Below are positions 25,802-33,399 of a stretch of DNA of 64,000 bases, piece by piece (position 1 is the first letter of the stretch; the number at the start of each line of letters is the position of its first letter). A program made the translations under genes and the position numbers. The notes under the pieces were generated by a model. The model saw only the letters and a program-made list of their open reading frames with translations. It had not been told where the DNA came from and did no database searches. This DNA comes from Trueperella bernardiae (GTDB lineage: Bacteria > Actinomycetota > Actinomycetes > Actinomycetales > Actinomycetaceae): NCBI RefSeq assembly GCF_001469025.1, contig NZ_LNIZ01000001.1:62001-126000 (forward strand), given 5' to 3'.

Positions 25802-28800
25802 ACTACGGCGGGCTCGAACGTTTCGTTGACTCGGGCTCGTTCGCGCGGGGCCTCATGTATGCCCTGCGCGGTCAATCGTCCGTCACGTCGGCAAGTGATG
25901 AGGACATCGAGGCGATCTCTAGCGGCTCGAACGGGGAGATCTACACCGAATGGATCGAATACGAGCTGGAGGGGGAGGAATTCGTCCATTTCTCCGGCCG
26001 GTGTACCTGCCCGGTGGGGTACAACTGTAAGCACTGCGTGAGCGCCACGCTCACGGCGCTTAAGCTCGTGCCGCCGTCGCTCATGACCGCCTCGCAGGTG
26101 AGCCGTCCTCGCACTGACGCGAACTCGGGCTGGCGCAGGGCGCTGACCAACATGCTGGGTCTCGAAGCCACGGGGCAAGATCCCATCGCGCTCGGGTTTA
26201 CCTTCACGGCGCCGCGTGTTCCTATGTCGAGCCTTCCCATATGGAAGCAGCAGACCACCGGCAGGCTCGAGATGCATTCGATGCGGAAGGGCAAGCGGGA
26301 CACGTGGATCAAGACGGGCATTTCGCTGTCCAACCTCCGGGAGGGGATCGGGCGCGAATTTGATCCGCGCCAGGTGCGGGCGGTGCGCGACTTCCTCATG
26401 GCGTGTGAGCTGGGCTCGGGCGGCCTGTTCGGGATGCGCGAGCCGCTGTCAATGACGATGCTGCACTCTCCGCTCCTTGGGTACTACCTCAAGGGCTGCA
26501 TCGACGCTGGTGTTGAACTCGTCGACACGGTGACGAAGCTGCCGATTATTATCGAGCCGGAGCCGGCCGTTCCCACGATTAATCTGACGGACACGGGCGA
26601 TTTCATCGACGTCACGGCGGCGCTCAACCATCCAAGCGATCCGAAGGACTTCCTACTTATCGGCAAGCCGAGCCAACTGGTGTTTTGGGATGACGGCAAG
26701 CTCCACATGGCCTTCCTCGAGCCGGTGGCAAGCGAGGAATGGAGTTACCTGCGCCGCAAGGACGTCCGCGTCCCCACCTCCGAACAGGATGACTTCGAGC
26801 GGGATTTCCTCCCGGCGTTGCGCGTGACTGGGATGATCAAGACGGACGGGTACGAGCTGCCCTTGCCGCCCGAGCCGGTTTTGCGCCTCACCCTCACCTC
26901 CTCGGGCGAGCGGTTGCCCGTGGTGACCGCGAACTGGGAGTGGGCCTACCAGGACAAGCGTGGGCACGTGATCAGCACGTATCCGCTGTGGAGTCCGCCC
27001 GGGCCCGGGCGGAACGCGGAGGCCGAGCAGGCGATCCGGAGCGAGGCGAGCGACGTGGTGGCGCGGGTGTGCCCGGCGATGATGGGCGAGCGGCTGGGCT
27101 GGATCAAACTCCGGGGCGAGCAGCTCCTGGCCCTGGATGAGCTGGCCAGCGAACTGGCCGCGATCGGCGTGGAGGTCGTCCAGGATACCCCCACGTTCCG
27201 CCGTGCCGAGGATGTTCAGGTAGACCTGGACGTGGACGAATCGCGTGACTGGCTGGACCTGCGGATGCGGGTGCTCGTGGATGGGCAGCCGGTCGAGCTA
27301 CGCGAGCTGCTGGGCGCGCTGGCCGTGGGGCAACGCTTCACCTATGTGGGCGGCTCGTACGTGAACCTCGACAGCCCGGATCTTGCAAGGTTGCGCGCGC
27401 TCATCGAGGAGGCGCGTCTGCTGGGCGACGCTCGGCGCTCGGAGCTGCGAGTGCCGAAGATCCGGCAGTCCTGGTGGCAAGACCTGCTCGACCTGGGGAT
27501 CGTGAATGCTTCCGCGAACCGCTGGCTGGAGGCAGTGCGCAATGCCCCCGAACCGGAGCCGGCCACCGTGCCAGATACGCTGAATGCCACACTGCGCCCC
27601 TACCAGGAGGTGGGCTTTGGCTGGCTGAGCCAGCTGCGTGACGCGGGGCTGGGCGGCGTGCTGGCCGACGACATGGGCCTGGGCAAGACAGTCCAGGTCC
27701 TGGCGATGATTTTGCGTGACCGCGAGCGTAACCCCGGCTCGCCGTGGCTGGTGGTGGCTCCCACCTCGGTGGTGGGCAACTGGGTGAGTGAGGCCGAGCG
27801 CTTCGCACCGACGCTGAAGGTGGTGGGCATCGATTCGACCGAACGTATTCGGGGCACCCGCCTGGCCGATGAGGTGAGCGGCGCGGACGTCGTGGTGACT
27901 TCCTACACCCTCATGCGGCTGGAGGCGGACGATTACCGGGCGCTTGGGATCACGGGCCTGGTGCTGGACGAGGCGCAGAACGTGAAGAACGCCAAGTCGA
28001 AGGGGTTTGCGGCGGCGGCAAGCCTGGGGGCGGCCACGGTCTTCGCCGTGACGGGCACGCCGATCGAGAACAACTTGGGGGAGCTGTGGGCGATGTTCTC
28101 CCTCACCGCCCCGGGCCTGCTGGGCTCGGCGGAAAAGTTCAATGATGCCTACCGCAAGCCGATCGAGAAGGCCGCCTCCAGCCCGGACGGCGGGGGCGAG
28201 GAGCTCATGGCGACGCTGCGCCGGCGCATCGGCCCGTTCCTTCTGCGGCGCACGAAGCAGTCCGTGAGCCTGGACCTGCCGCCCAAGCAGGAGCAGGTGT
28301 TGCGCGTGGAGCTCAAGGGATCCCACCGGCGAATGTATGATGTGCAGTTGGAAAAGGAGCGCCAGCGGGTGCTCGGGCTGTCGGAGGAGGACCGGATCGA
28401 GATCCTGTCGTCGCTGACGCGCCTGCGCCAGCTGGCGATCGACCCGCGCCTGGCGGACGGGGACTCGGCCGCGCCGGCCTCCAAGCTGGATGAGCTGCTT
28501 CCCCTGCTGGAGAGCCTGGTGGCCGAGCATCACTCGGCACTGGTGTTTTCCCAGTTCACGCGCTTCCTCAAACTGGTGGCCGAGCGGCTGGATGAGGCGG
28601 GGATTCCCTACCTGTACCTGGACGGGTCCACGCGCGGGCGCCCGGGCCTCATCAAGCGTTTCGCCGCGGGGGAGGCGCCGGTCTTCCTTATCTCGCTCAA
28701 GGCGGGCGGCACGGGGCTAAACCTCACGATGGCGGACTACGCGATCCTCACCGACCCGTGGTGGAACCCAGCGGCCGAGGAACAGGCCGTGGACCGCGCG

Positions 28801-28977
28801 CACCGCATCGGCCAGACCCGCCCAGTCCACGTCTACCGTCTGGTGGCGGAGGGCACGATCGAGGAAAAGGTGGTGGCCCTCCAGGATCAAAAGCGCCGGC
28901 TGCTCGGGGTGCTGAGCGAGGACGGCGCGGCGGACGGCAAGCTGTCCGCCGCCGAGCTGCGGGCCCTGCTCGACTAG
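25798..28977 (+). CDS. SWIM zinc finger + SNF2-family helicase
   Basis: 1059 aa. An N-terminal SWIM zinc finger has C69-x-C71, C77 and H79 (CTCPVGYNCKHC), typically for DNA or protein contact. A long middle region (about 100–590) is followed by the SNF2 ATPase: Walker A region DDMGLGKT near 623, DEAQ near 723, then TGTPIENNLGELW. The helicase C-terminal domain has LVFSQFTRFLKL and ends with the motif VI segment DRAHRIGQTRPVHVYRL. The architecture is that of bacterial HepA-like SNF2 proteins, which remodel nucleoprotein; the exact role is unknown. ATGA overlap with dapB suggests cotranscription rather than shared function. Confidence 0.94.
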   Translation: MNYGGLERFVDSGSFARGLMYALRGQSSVTSASDEDIEAISSGSNGEIYTEWIEYELEGEEFVHFSGRCTCPVGYNCKHCVSATLTALKLVPPSLMTASQVSRPRTDANSGWRRALTNMLGLEATGQDPIALGFTFTAPRVPMSSLPIWKQQTTGRLEMHSMRKGKRDTWIKTGISLSNLREGIGREFDPRQVRAVRDFLMACELGSGGLFGMREPLSMTMLHSPLLGYYLKGCIDAGVELVDTVTKLPIIIEPEPAVPTINLTDTGDFIDVTAALNHPSDPKDFLLIGKPSQLVFWDDGKLHMAFLEPVASEEWSYLRRKDVRVPTSEQDDFERDFLPALRVTGMIKTDGYELPLPPEPVLRLTLTSSGERLPVVTANWEWAYQDKRGHVISTYPLWSPPGPGRNAEAEQAIRSEASDVVARVCPAMMGERLGWIKLRGEQLLALDELASELAAIGVEVVQDTPTFRRAEDVQVDLDVDESRDWLDLRMRVLVDGQPVELRELLGALAVGQRFTYVGGSYVNLDSPDLARLRALIEEARLLGDARRSELRVPKIRQSWWQDLLDLGIVNASANRWLEAVRNAPEPEPATVPDTLNATLRPYQEVGFGWLSQLRDAGLGGVLADDMGLGKTVQVLAMILRDRERNPGSPWLVVAPTSVVGNWVSEAERFAPTLKVVGIDSTERIRGTRLADEVSGADVVVTSYTLMRLEADDYRALGITGLVLDEAQNVKNAKSKGFAAAASLGAATVFAVTGTPIENNLGELWAMFSLTAPGLLGSAEKFNDAYRKPIEKAASSPDGGGEELMATLRRRIGPFLLRRTKQSVSLDLPPKQEQVLRVELKGSHRRMYDVQLEKERQRVLGLSEEDRIEILSSLTRLRQLAIDPRLADGDSAAPASKLDELLPLLESLVAEHHSALVFSQFTRFLKLVAERLDEAGIPYLYLDGSTRGRPGLIKRFAAGEAPVFLISLKAGGTGLNLTMADYAILTDPWWNPAAEEQAVDRAHRIGQTRPVHVYRLVAEGTIEEKVVALQDQKRRLLGVLSEDGAADGKLSAAELRALLD

Positions 28978-28981
28978 CGCA

Positions 28982-29569
28982 CTAGTCGGCGTCTCGTTCG
29001 AGGGTGGTCCACCACAGGTGCTCGCGGATTTCCTCCCCGTCCACCTCTGCGTGCCGGCGCAGGGGGCGCGGGGCGAAGCCGGAGGCGTCTAGGAAGTGGG
29101 TGAACTGGTCATGGCCGGCGATCGCCCATGTGTGGAGCTCGGTGGCATCCGTGCAGATGTCTGTGATGGCGGCGAGCAGGCGGGCATCGTGGCCGGCGCT
29201 TGCCATGCGCAACGGCACGGAGAAGTTCGTGATCTCGTAGGCGACCCGCGGCCGCCCGCTTTCGGCGTCGAGCCCGGATTCGTCGTCGCCCTTGAGGATA
29301 ACGGCGGGGGAGGGGGCGACAGCGGCGAAGCCCTCCACCTCGTCTCCGGCTACGGCCACGAGCACGTGGTGACGATCGGAGGGCAGGTCCTCGATCGTGG
29401 CCTGCCACGCGGCGGCAAGCGAGCCGATCTCGAGCTGTGCGCCGACCATGGGGCCAGCACGGTGGTCGAGGCCGGCTGAGATTGCCTCCAACATGGCCTC
29501 GCGCTGGACCTGGGCGATGGCGAGCGCGTCGGAGGGTCGGGCGGGGCGCACGGATTTCACAACGTTCAC
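28982..29569 (-). CDS. GNAT-like N-acetyltransferase
   Basis: 195 aa from GTG 29569. It begins VRPARPSDALAIAQVQREAM, the usual first strand and helix of GNAT enzymes, with HHVLVAVAGDEVEGFAAVAP as the central beta strands. The acetyl-CoA loop is not canonical, and the second half (HTWAIAGHDQFTHFLDASGF) retains the late GNAT pattern where the last helix precedes a Gly-Phe. Substrate unknown. Transcribed divergently from dapA; CACAAT (29576–29581, minus strand) 6 nt before the GTG may be a leaderless promoter. It converges on the SNF2 gene with 4 nt between stops. Confidence 0.75.
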   Translation of the reverse strand: MNVVKSVRPARPSDALAIAQVQREAMLEAISAGLDHRAGPMVGAQLEIGSLAAAWQATIEDLPSDRHHVLVAVAGDEVEGFAAVAPSPAVILKGDDESGLDAESGRPRVAYEITNFSVPLRMASAGHDARLLAAITDICTDATELHTWAIAGHDQFTHFLDASGFAPRPLRRHAEVDGEEIREHLWWTTLERDAD

Positions 29570-29633
29570 CCCGCCATTGTGTCAGGGAAACGTCCAGATG
29601 ACGAAAGCTGAGCCGGAATGGGGGAGCGCCGTA

Positions 29634-29639
29634 TAGGGT
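29634..29639 (+). promoter_or_regulatory. -10 box (TAGGGT), leaderless promoter of dapA
   Basis: TAGGGT fits TANNNT and ends 6 nt before the dapA ATG; no ribosome binding site precedes the gene. The overlapping TATAGG at 29632 is an alternative register. Confidence 0.42.
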
Positions 29640-29645
29640 AGTGCC

Positions 29646-30542
29646 ATGAATACTCCTTCGCGTTCCTTCGGTTCCGTCTCCGTCGCCATGGTCACGCCGT
29701 TCCAACCGGACGGCTCGATTGACATCGACAGCGCGTGTAAGGTGGCGTGCAAGCTGGTCGACGACGGGTGCGACGCCCTCGTCCTGTCCGGCACCACGGG
29801 CGAATCGCCCACCACCCACCAGCCGGAGAAGAACGAGCTGGTGCGCGAGGTCAAGGCTGCGGTTGCGGGCCGGGCCATGATCGTGGCGGGAGCGGGCTCG
29901 AACGACACGGCACACGCCGTGCGCATCGCGAAGGGCGCCCAGGAATCAGGCGCGGACGGCCTGCTCGTCGTCTCCCCTTACTACAACCGCCCCTCCCAGG
30001 ACGGGGTCTACCAGCACATCGTGGCGGTGGCCGAGGCCACCGACCTGCCCGTCATGGTCTACGACATTCCCGGCCGCACCGGCGTGGCGATCTCGGATGC
30101 CACGCTCGACCGTCTGGCGGAGCACCCGCAGATCAAGGCGGTCAAGGACGCCACCGGCAACGTGCCACAGGGTTTTGAGCGCATCACCCGCACGGGCCTC
30201 GAGTACTACTCGGGCGACGACTCGCTCAACTTCGCCTGGCTCGCCCACGGAGCCTCCGGCGTGGTGTCGGTGGCCGGCCACCTCATCGCCTCCGGGCTCC
30301 GTGCGCTCGTCACCGAAGTCGATGCCGGGGACCTGCCGGCCGCGCGCGCCGAGTTCTCCAAGCAGTCCACCATCATCGATGCGGTCATGGGCGGGGGCCA
30401 GGGGGCCGTCATGGCCAAGGAGGCCCTCAAGATGATCGGCGTGCTGGACTCGGCCACCGTGCGCCTGCCGCTCGTGGGTGCCTCCGATGCCGAGCTTGCC
30501 AATCTCCGCACTGCCCTGCGCGCCGAGGGCTTCATCGAGTAG
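29646..30542 (+). CDS. dapA: 4-hydroxy-tetrahydrodipicolinate synthase
   Basis: 298 aa TIM-barrel lyase condensing pyruvate with aspartate semialdehyde, the first committed step to lysine/diaminopimelate. SGTTGES is the substrate-binding motif, catalytic Y139 is in MVYDIPGRTG, and the Schiff-base lysine is K167 in IKAVKDATGN. The N-terminus begins close to the barrel (FGSVSVAMVTPF). Leaderless expression is likely. It precedes RNase J, an arrangement common in actinobacteria. Confidence 0.97.
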   Translation: MNTPSRSFGSVSVAMVTPFQPDGSIDIDSACKVACKLVDDGCDALVLSGTTGESPTTHQPEKNELVREVKAAVAGRAMIVAGAGSNDTAHAVRIAKGAQESGADGLLVVSPYYNRPSQDGVYQHIVAVAEATDLPVMVYDIPGRTGVAISDATLDRLAEHPQIKAVKDATGNVPQGFERITRTGLEYYSGDDSLNFAWLAHGASGVVSVAGHLIASGLRALVTEVDAGDLPAARAEFSKQSTIIDAVMGGGQGAVMAKEALKMIGVLDSATVRLPLVGASDAELANLRTALRAEGFIE

Positions 30543-30576
30543 CCGGCCGCCAACCAGAAGCGGCAGGTCGGGCGGC

Positions 30577-30623
30577 CCACCCGGCCCCGTGCAAACCGGG
30601 CGCTCGGGCCGCAAGCCGGGTGG
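30577..30623. repeat. Inverted repeat in the dapA–RNase J gap
   Basis: CCACCCGGC (30577–30585) pairs perfectly with GCCGGGTGG (30615–30623), enclosing 29 nt that contain further CCGG/GGGC matches. There is no T-run, so a classical terminator is unlikely, but it could fold in a dapA read-through transcript. Confidence 0.45.
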
Positions 30624-30680
30624 ACGGCGTCGTGACGCAGCGCGTCGCCACCTGTGAAAGCAAGCCGCGCCCAAACATGC

Positions 30681-30686
30681 GACAAT
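30681..30686 (+). promoter_or_regulatory. -10 box (GACAAT), leaderless promoter of RNase J
   Basis: GACAAT ends 6 nt before GTG 30693. This choice fixes the GTG as the start; an in-frame upstream start at 30654 would place the promoter inside the gene and add residues with no family match. Confidence 0.42.
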
Positions 30687-30692
30687 GGTGGG

Positions 30693-32369
30693 GTGACTAA
30701 GACGAAGCTTCCCCCATCCATTAAGAACGGCACCCTCCGCATCGTCCCGCTGGGCGGGATTGGCGAGATCGGGCGCAACATGACCGTCTTCGAGATTGAC
30801 GGGCGCATGATCGTGGTCGACTGTGGCGTGCTCTTCCCCGAAGAGTCCCAGCCGGGCGTGGACCTGATCCTGCCGGATTTCGACTACATCAAGGATCGCC
30901 TCCACCAGATCGACGCGATCATCCTCACCCACGGACACGAGGATCACATCGGCGGCGTGCCCTACCTGCTGCGCCTGCGCGAGGACATCCCGATTATCGG
31001 CTCGCAGCTGACCATCGCACTGGTCGAGGCCAAGCTGGCTGAGCACCGCATCAAGCCCTACACGCATGTGGTCGAGGAGGGTGACATCGAAAACCTCGGC
31101 AACTTCGAGTGCGAGTTCATCGCGGTCAACCACTCGATCCCGGACGCGCTGGCCGTGTTTATCCGCACGAACGCGGGAACGGTCCTTCACACGGGCGACT
31201 TCAAGATGGACCAGCTGCCGCTCGATGGGCGGATCACCGACCTGCGTTCCTTCGCCCGCGTGGGCGAGGAGGGCGTGGACCTGTTCATGTGCGACTCCAC
31301 GAACGCCGAGGTCCCCGGCTTCGTGCCGTCGGAGGCGAACATCGGCCCGGTCATCGAGTCCGTGTTCGCCCAGGCGCGCGGCAAGATCGTGGTGGCTTCC
31401 TTCTCCTCGCACGTCCACCGCGTTCAGCAGGTGCTCGACGCCGCCTACAAGTACGAGCGCAAGGTGTGCTTCGTGGGGCGCTCGATGGTGCGCAACATGG
31501 GGATCGCCGAGGAGCTGGGCTACCTGTCCGTCCCCGAGGACACGCTGATCGACCTCAAGCACGCCGATTCGCTTCCCGACGACGAGATCGTCTACATGTC
31601 CACCGGATCCCAGGGTGAGCCGATGGCCGTGCTCTCGCGCATCGCCTCCGGAAACCACAAGTCGATCACGGTGGGCCCGAGCGACACGGTCATCTTCGCC
31701 TCCTCGCTCATCCCGGGCAACGAGAACTCGGTGTTCCGCCTCATCAACGGCCTGACCAAGCTGGGAGCGAAGGTGGTCCACCAGGGCAATGCGAAAGTGC
31801 ACGTGTCCGGGCACGCTGCCGAGGGCGAGCTGCTGTACTGCTACAACATCCTCGAGCCCGAGTACGCCATGCCGGTCCACGGTGAGGTCCGCCACCTCGT
31901 GGCCAACGGCGCCATCGCGGTCAAGACGGGCGTGCCGGCGGAGAACGTGATCCTGGCCGAGGACGGCTCGGTGATCGACATGATCGACGGGCACTGCTCG
32001 ATCGTGGGCGAAGTGCCGTGCGGGTACGTGTACGTGGACGGCTCCTCGGTGGGCGAGATCGGGGAGGCCGAGCTGACTGACCGCCGCACGCTGGGCGAGG
32101 AAGGCTTCATCGCGATCTTCGCCGTCATTGACGCCCAGGAGCGCAAGGTCCTCACTGGCCCGCACATCCAGGCGCGCGGCATGGCCGAGGACGATTCGGT
32201 GTTCGAGGAGATCCTGCCCGACGTGCGCACGGCGCTCGACGAGTCGATCGCGAACGCGTCGGCCACCACCTACCAGATGCAGCAGGCGATGCGCCGCGTG
32301 GTGGGACGGTGGGTGGCTCGCAAGTTGCGCCGCAAGCCGATGATCATCCCCACCGTCATCGAAGCCTAG
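30693..32369 (+). CDS. rnj: Ribonuclease J
   Basis: 558 aa from GTG 30693 (MTKTKLPPSIKNGTLRIVPL). A metallo-beta-lactamase/beta-CASP ribonuclease for mRNA decay and rRNA processing. GGIGEIGRNM opens the fold; the metal site is H81-G-H83-E-D85-H86; IAVNHSIPDA and HTGDFKMD carry further ligands; the beta-CASP motif region VSGHAAEGEL lies in the second half. It is the only RNase J in the window, near pnp (about 8 kb upstream). Its stop overlaps that of the convergent dehydrogenase gene in CTAG. Confidence 0.96.
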   Translation: MTKTKLPPSIKNGTLRIVPLGGIGEIGRNMTVFEIDGRMIVVDCGVLFPEESQPGVDLILPDFDYIKDRLHQIDAIILTHGHEDHIGGVPYLLRLREDIPIIGSQLTIALVEAKLAEHRIKPYTHVVEEGDIENLGNFECEFIAVNHSIPDALAVFIRTNAGTVLHTGDFKMDQLPLDGRITDLRSFARVGEEGVDLFMCDSTNAEVPGFVPSEANIGPVIESVFAQARGKIVVASFSSHVHRVQQVLDAAYKYERKVCFVGRSMVRNMGIAEELGYLSVPEDTLIDLKHADSLPDDEIVYMSTGSQGEPMAVLSRIASGNHKSITVGPSDTVIFASSLIPGNENSVFRLINGLTKLGAKVVHQGNAKVHVSGHAAEGELLYCYNILEPEYAMPVHGEVRHLVANGAIAVKTGVPAENVILAEDGSVIDMIDGHCSIVGEVPCGYVYVDGSSVGEIGEAELTDRRTLGEEGFIAIFAVIDAQERKVLTGPHIQARGMAEDDSVFEEILPDVRTALDESIANASATTYQMQQAMRRVVGRWVARKLRRKPMIIPTVIEA

Positions 32370-33268
32370 TTCACGCGGTTCTCCACAGGCTCGCCCTTCT
32401 CCAAGTGGGCGATCTGCCGGTGGAGAAGCGCCTCCAGGCGCGGCCACAGCGCGTCCGAGTACCCGCCCACGTGCGGGGTGAAGAACACGTTCGGGTGCGT
32501 GTAGAGCGGGTGCCCCTCCGGCAGTGGCTCGGGGTTGACGACGTCGAACGCGATCCGCAGCCGGTCCGCGTGGCGCACTAGCGCGTCGGTGTCGGCCACC
32601 GCCCCGCGCGCCATGTTGACCAGCAGGGCGCCGTCCTTCATCGAGGCGAGGAACGCCTCGTCCACCATGTTATTCGTGGAGGCCGCGCCGGGGACGATGA
32701 CGATGACGATGTCCATCTGGGGCAGCAGGCCCGGCAGGTCCTCGGGGCCGTAGATCGTGCCGAGCTCGTCCTCGCGGCGCGACGACGCCGCCCGGACCAG
32801 CTCCACCTCGAACGGCTCCAGGCGCGAGGCGATCGCCTTGCCCACCCCGCCGTAGCCGATGAGGAGGACCTTCTTGTCGGCCAGGCCGGGAGCGAAGAAG
32901 AGGTCCCAGTGGCCGGCGTCCTGGGAGCGCACGGCCCGCTGGAGCTGGCGCTGCATGACGAGCAGCAGGCCGAGCGTGAGCTCCGCGGTGGCGGTCTCAT
33001 GAACCGTGGCGGCGTTCGCCAGCGGGATGTCGCCCACGTGGCCAATCACCTGGTCAAAACCGATCGACGTGGTCTGAATGAGGGAGGCGTCCATCCCCTC
33101 AAGGAAGCGGAAGTCGGGCTTGTACGTGACGAACGGGGTGAGGACCATGTCGATGTGGCGCTGCGGCGCGGGGCTCTTGATATTCCACTCGACAATCTCC
33201 ACCTCCCCGGGGTAGCTCTCCACGAGGGCGCGGAACTCGGGCTGGGGGATGCTCACAGAGACAGTCAT
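32366..33268 (-). CDS. D-isomer 2-hydroxyacid dehydrogenase family protein
   Basis: 300 aa from ATG 33268. The NAD-binding loop GYGGVGKA sits in the VLLIGYGGVGKAIASRLEPF segment. The catalytic Arg is in NMARGAVAD, the Glu in NPEPLPEGHPL and the His in TPHVGGYSD. The catalytic domain is short at the N-terminus. It probably oxidises or reduces an unspecified 2-hydroxy/2-oxo acid; phosphoglycerate is unlikely since a true SerA is encoded at 51443. On the minus strand TAGACT (33276–33281) ends 7 nt before the ATG, a leaderless promoter. Confidence 0.88.
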   Translation of the reverse strand: MTVSVSIPQPEFRALVESYPGEVEIVEWNIKSPAPQRHIDMVLTPFVTYKPDFRFLEGMDASLIQTTSIGFDQVIGHVGDIPLANAATVHETATAELTLGLLLVMQRQLQRAVRSQDAGHWDLFFAPGLADKKVLLIGYGGVGKAIASRLEPFEVELVRAASSRREDELGTIYGPEDLPGLLPQMDIVIVIVPGAASTNNMVDEAFLASMKDGALLVNMARGAVADTDALVRHADRLRIAFDVVNPEPLPEGHPLYTHPNVFFTPHVGGYSDALWPRLEALLHRQIAHLEKGEPVENRVN

Positions 33269-33275
33269 GGCTTCG

Positions 33276-33281
33276 AGTCTA
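33276..33281 (-). promoter_or_regulatory. -10 box (TAGACT) for the 2-hydroxyacid dehydrogenase gene
   Basis: TAGACT on the minus strand ends 7 nt before ATG 33268. The same hexamer precedes ylxR, rpsO, miaB and the gene at 56874. Confidence 0.5.
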
Positions 33282-33399
33282 GTCAATCCGATCACGGGGG
33301 TGGCAACAAGTCACATTTACGCCACGTTTGCGCGCGCCTGTGGGCACCGCTCGGGTAGGGCCGTTAGGCTCAAGATGATTGATGCACGAAAGAGGGGAC

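Noticed and set aside
29946-32447. An 833-codon minus-strand frame opposite dapA and RNase J
   Set aside because: Antisense shadow; dapA and RNase J carry intact catalytic motifs on the plus strand.
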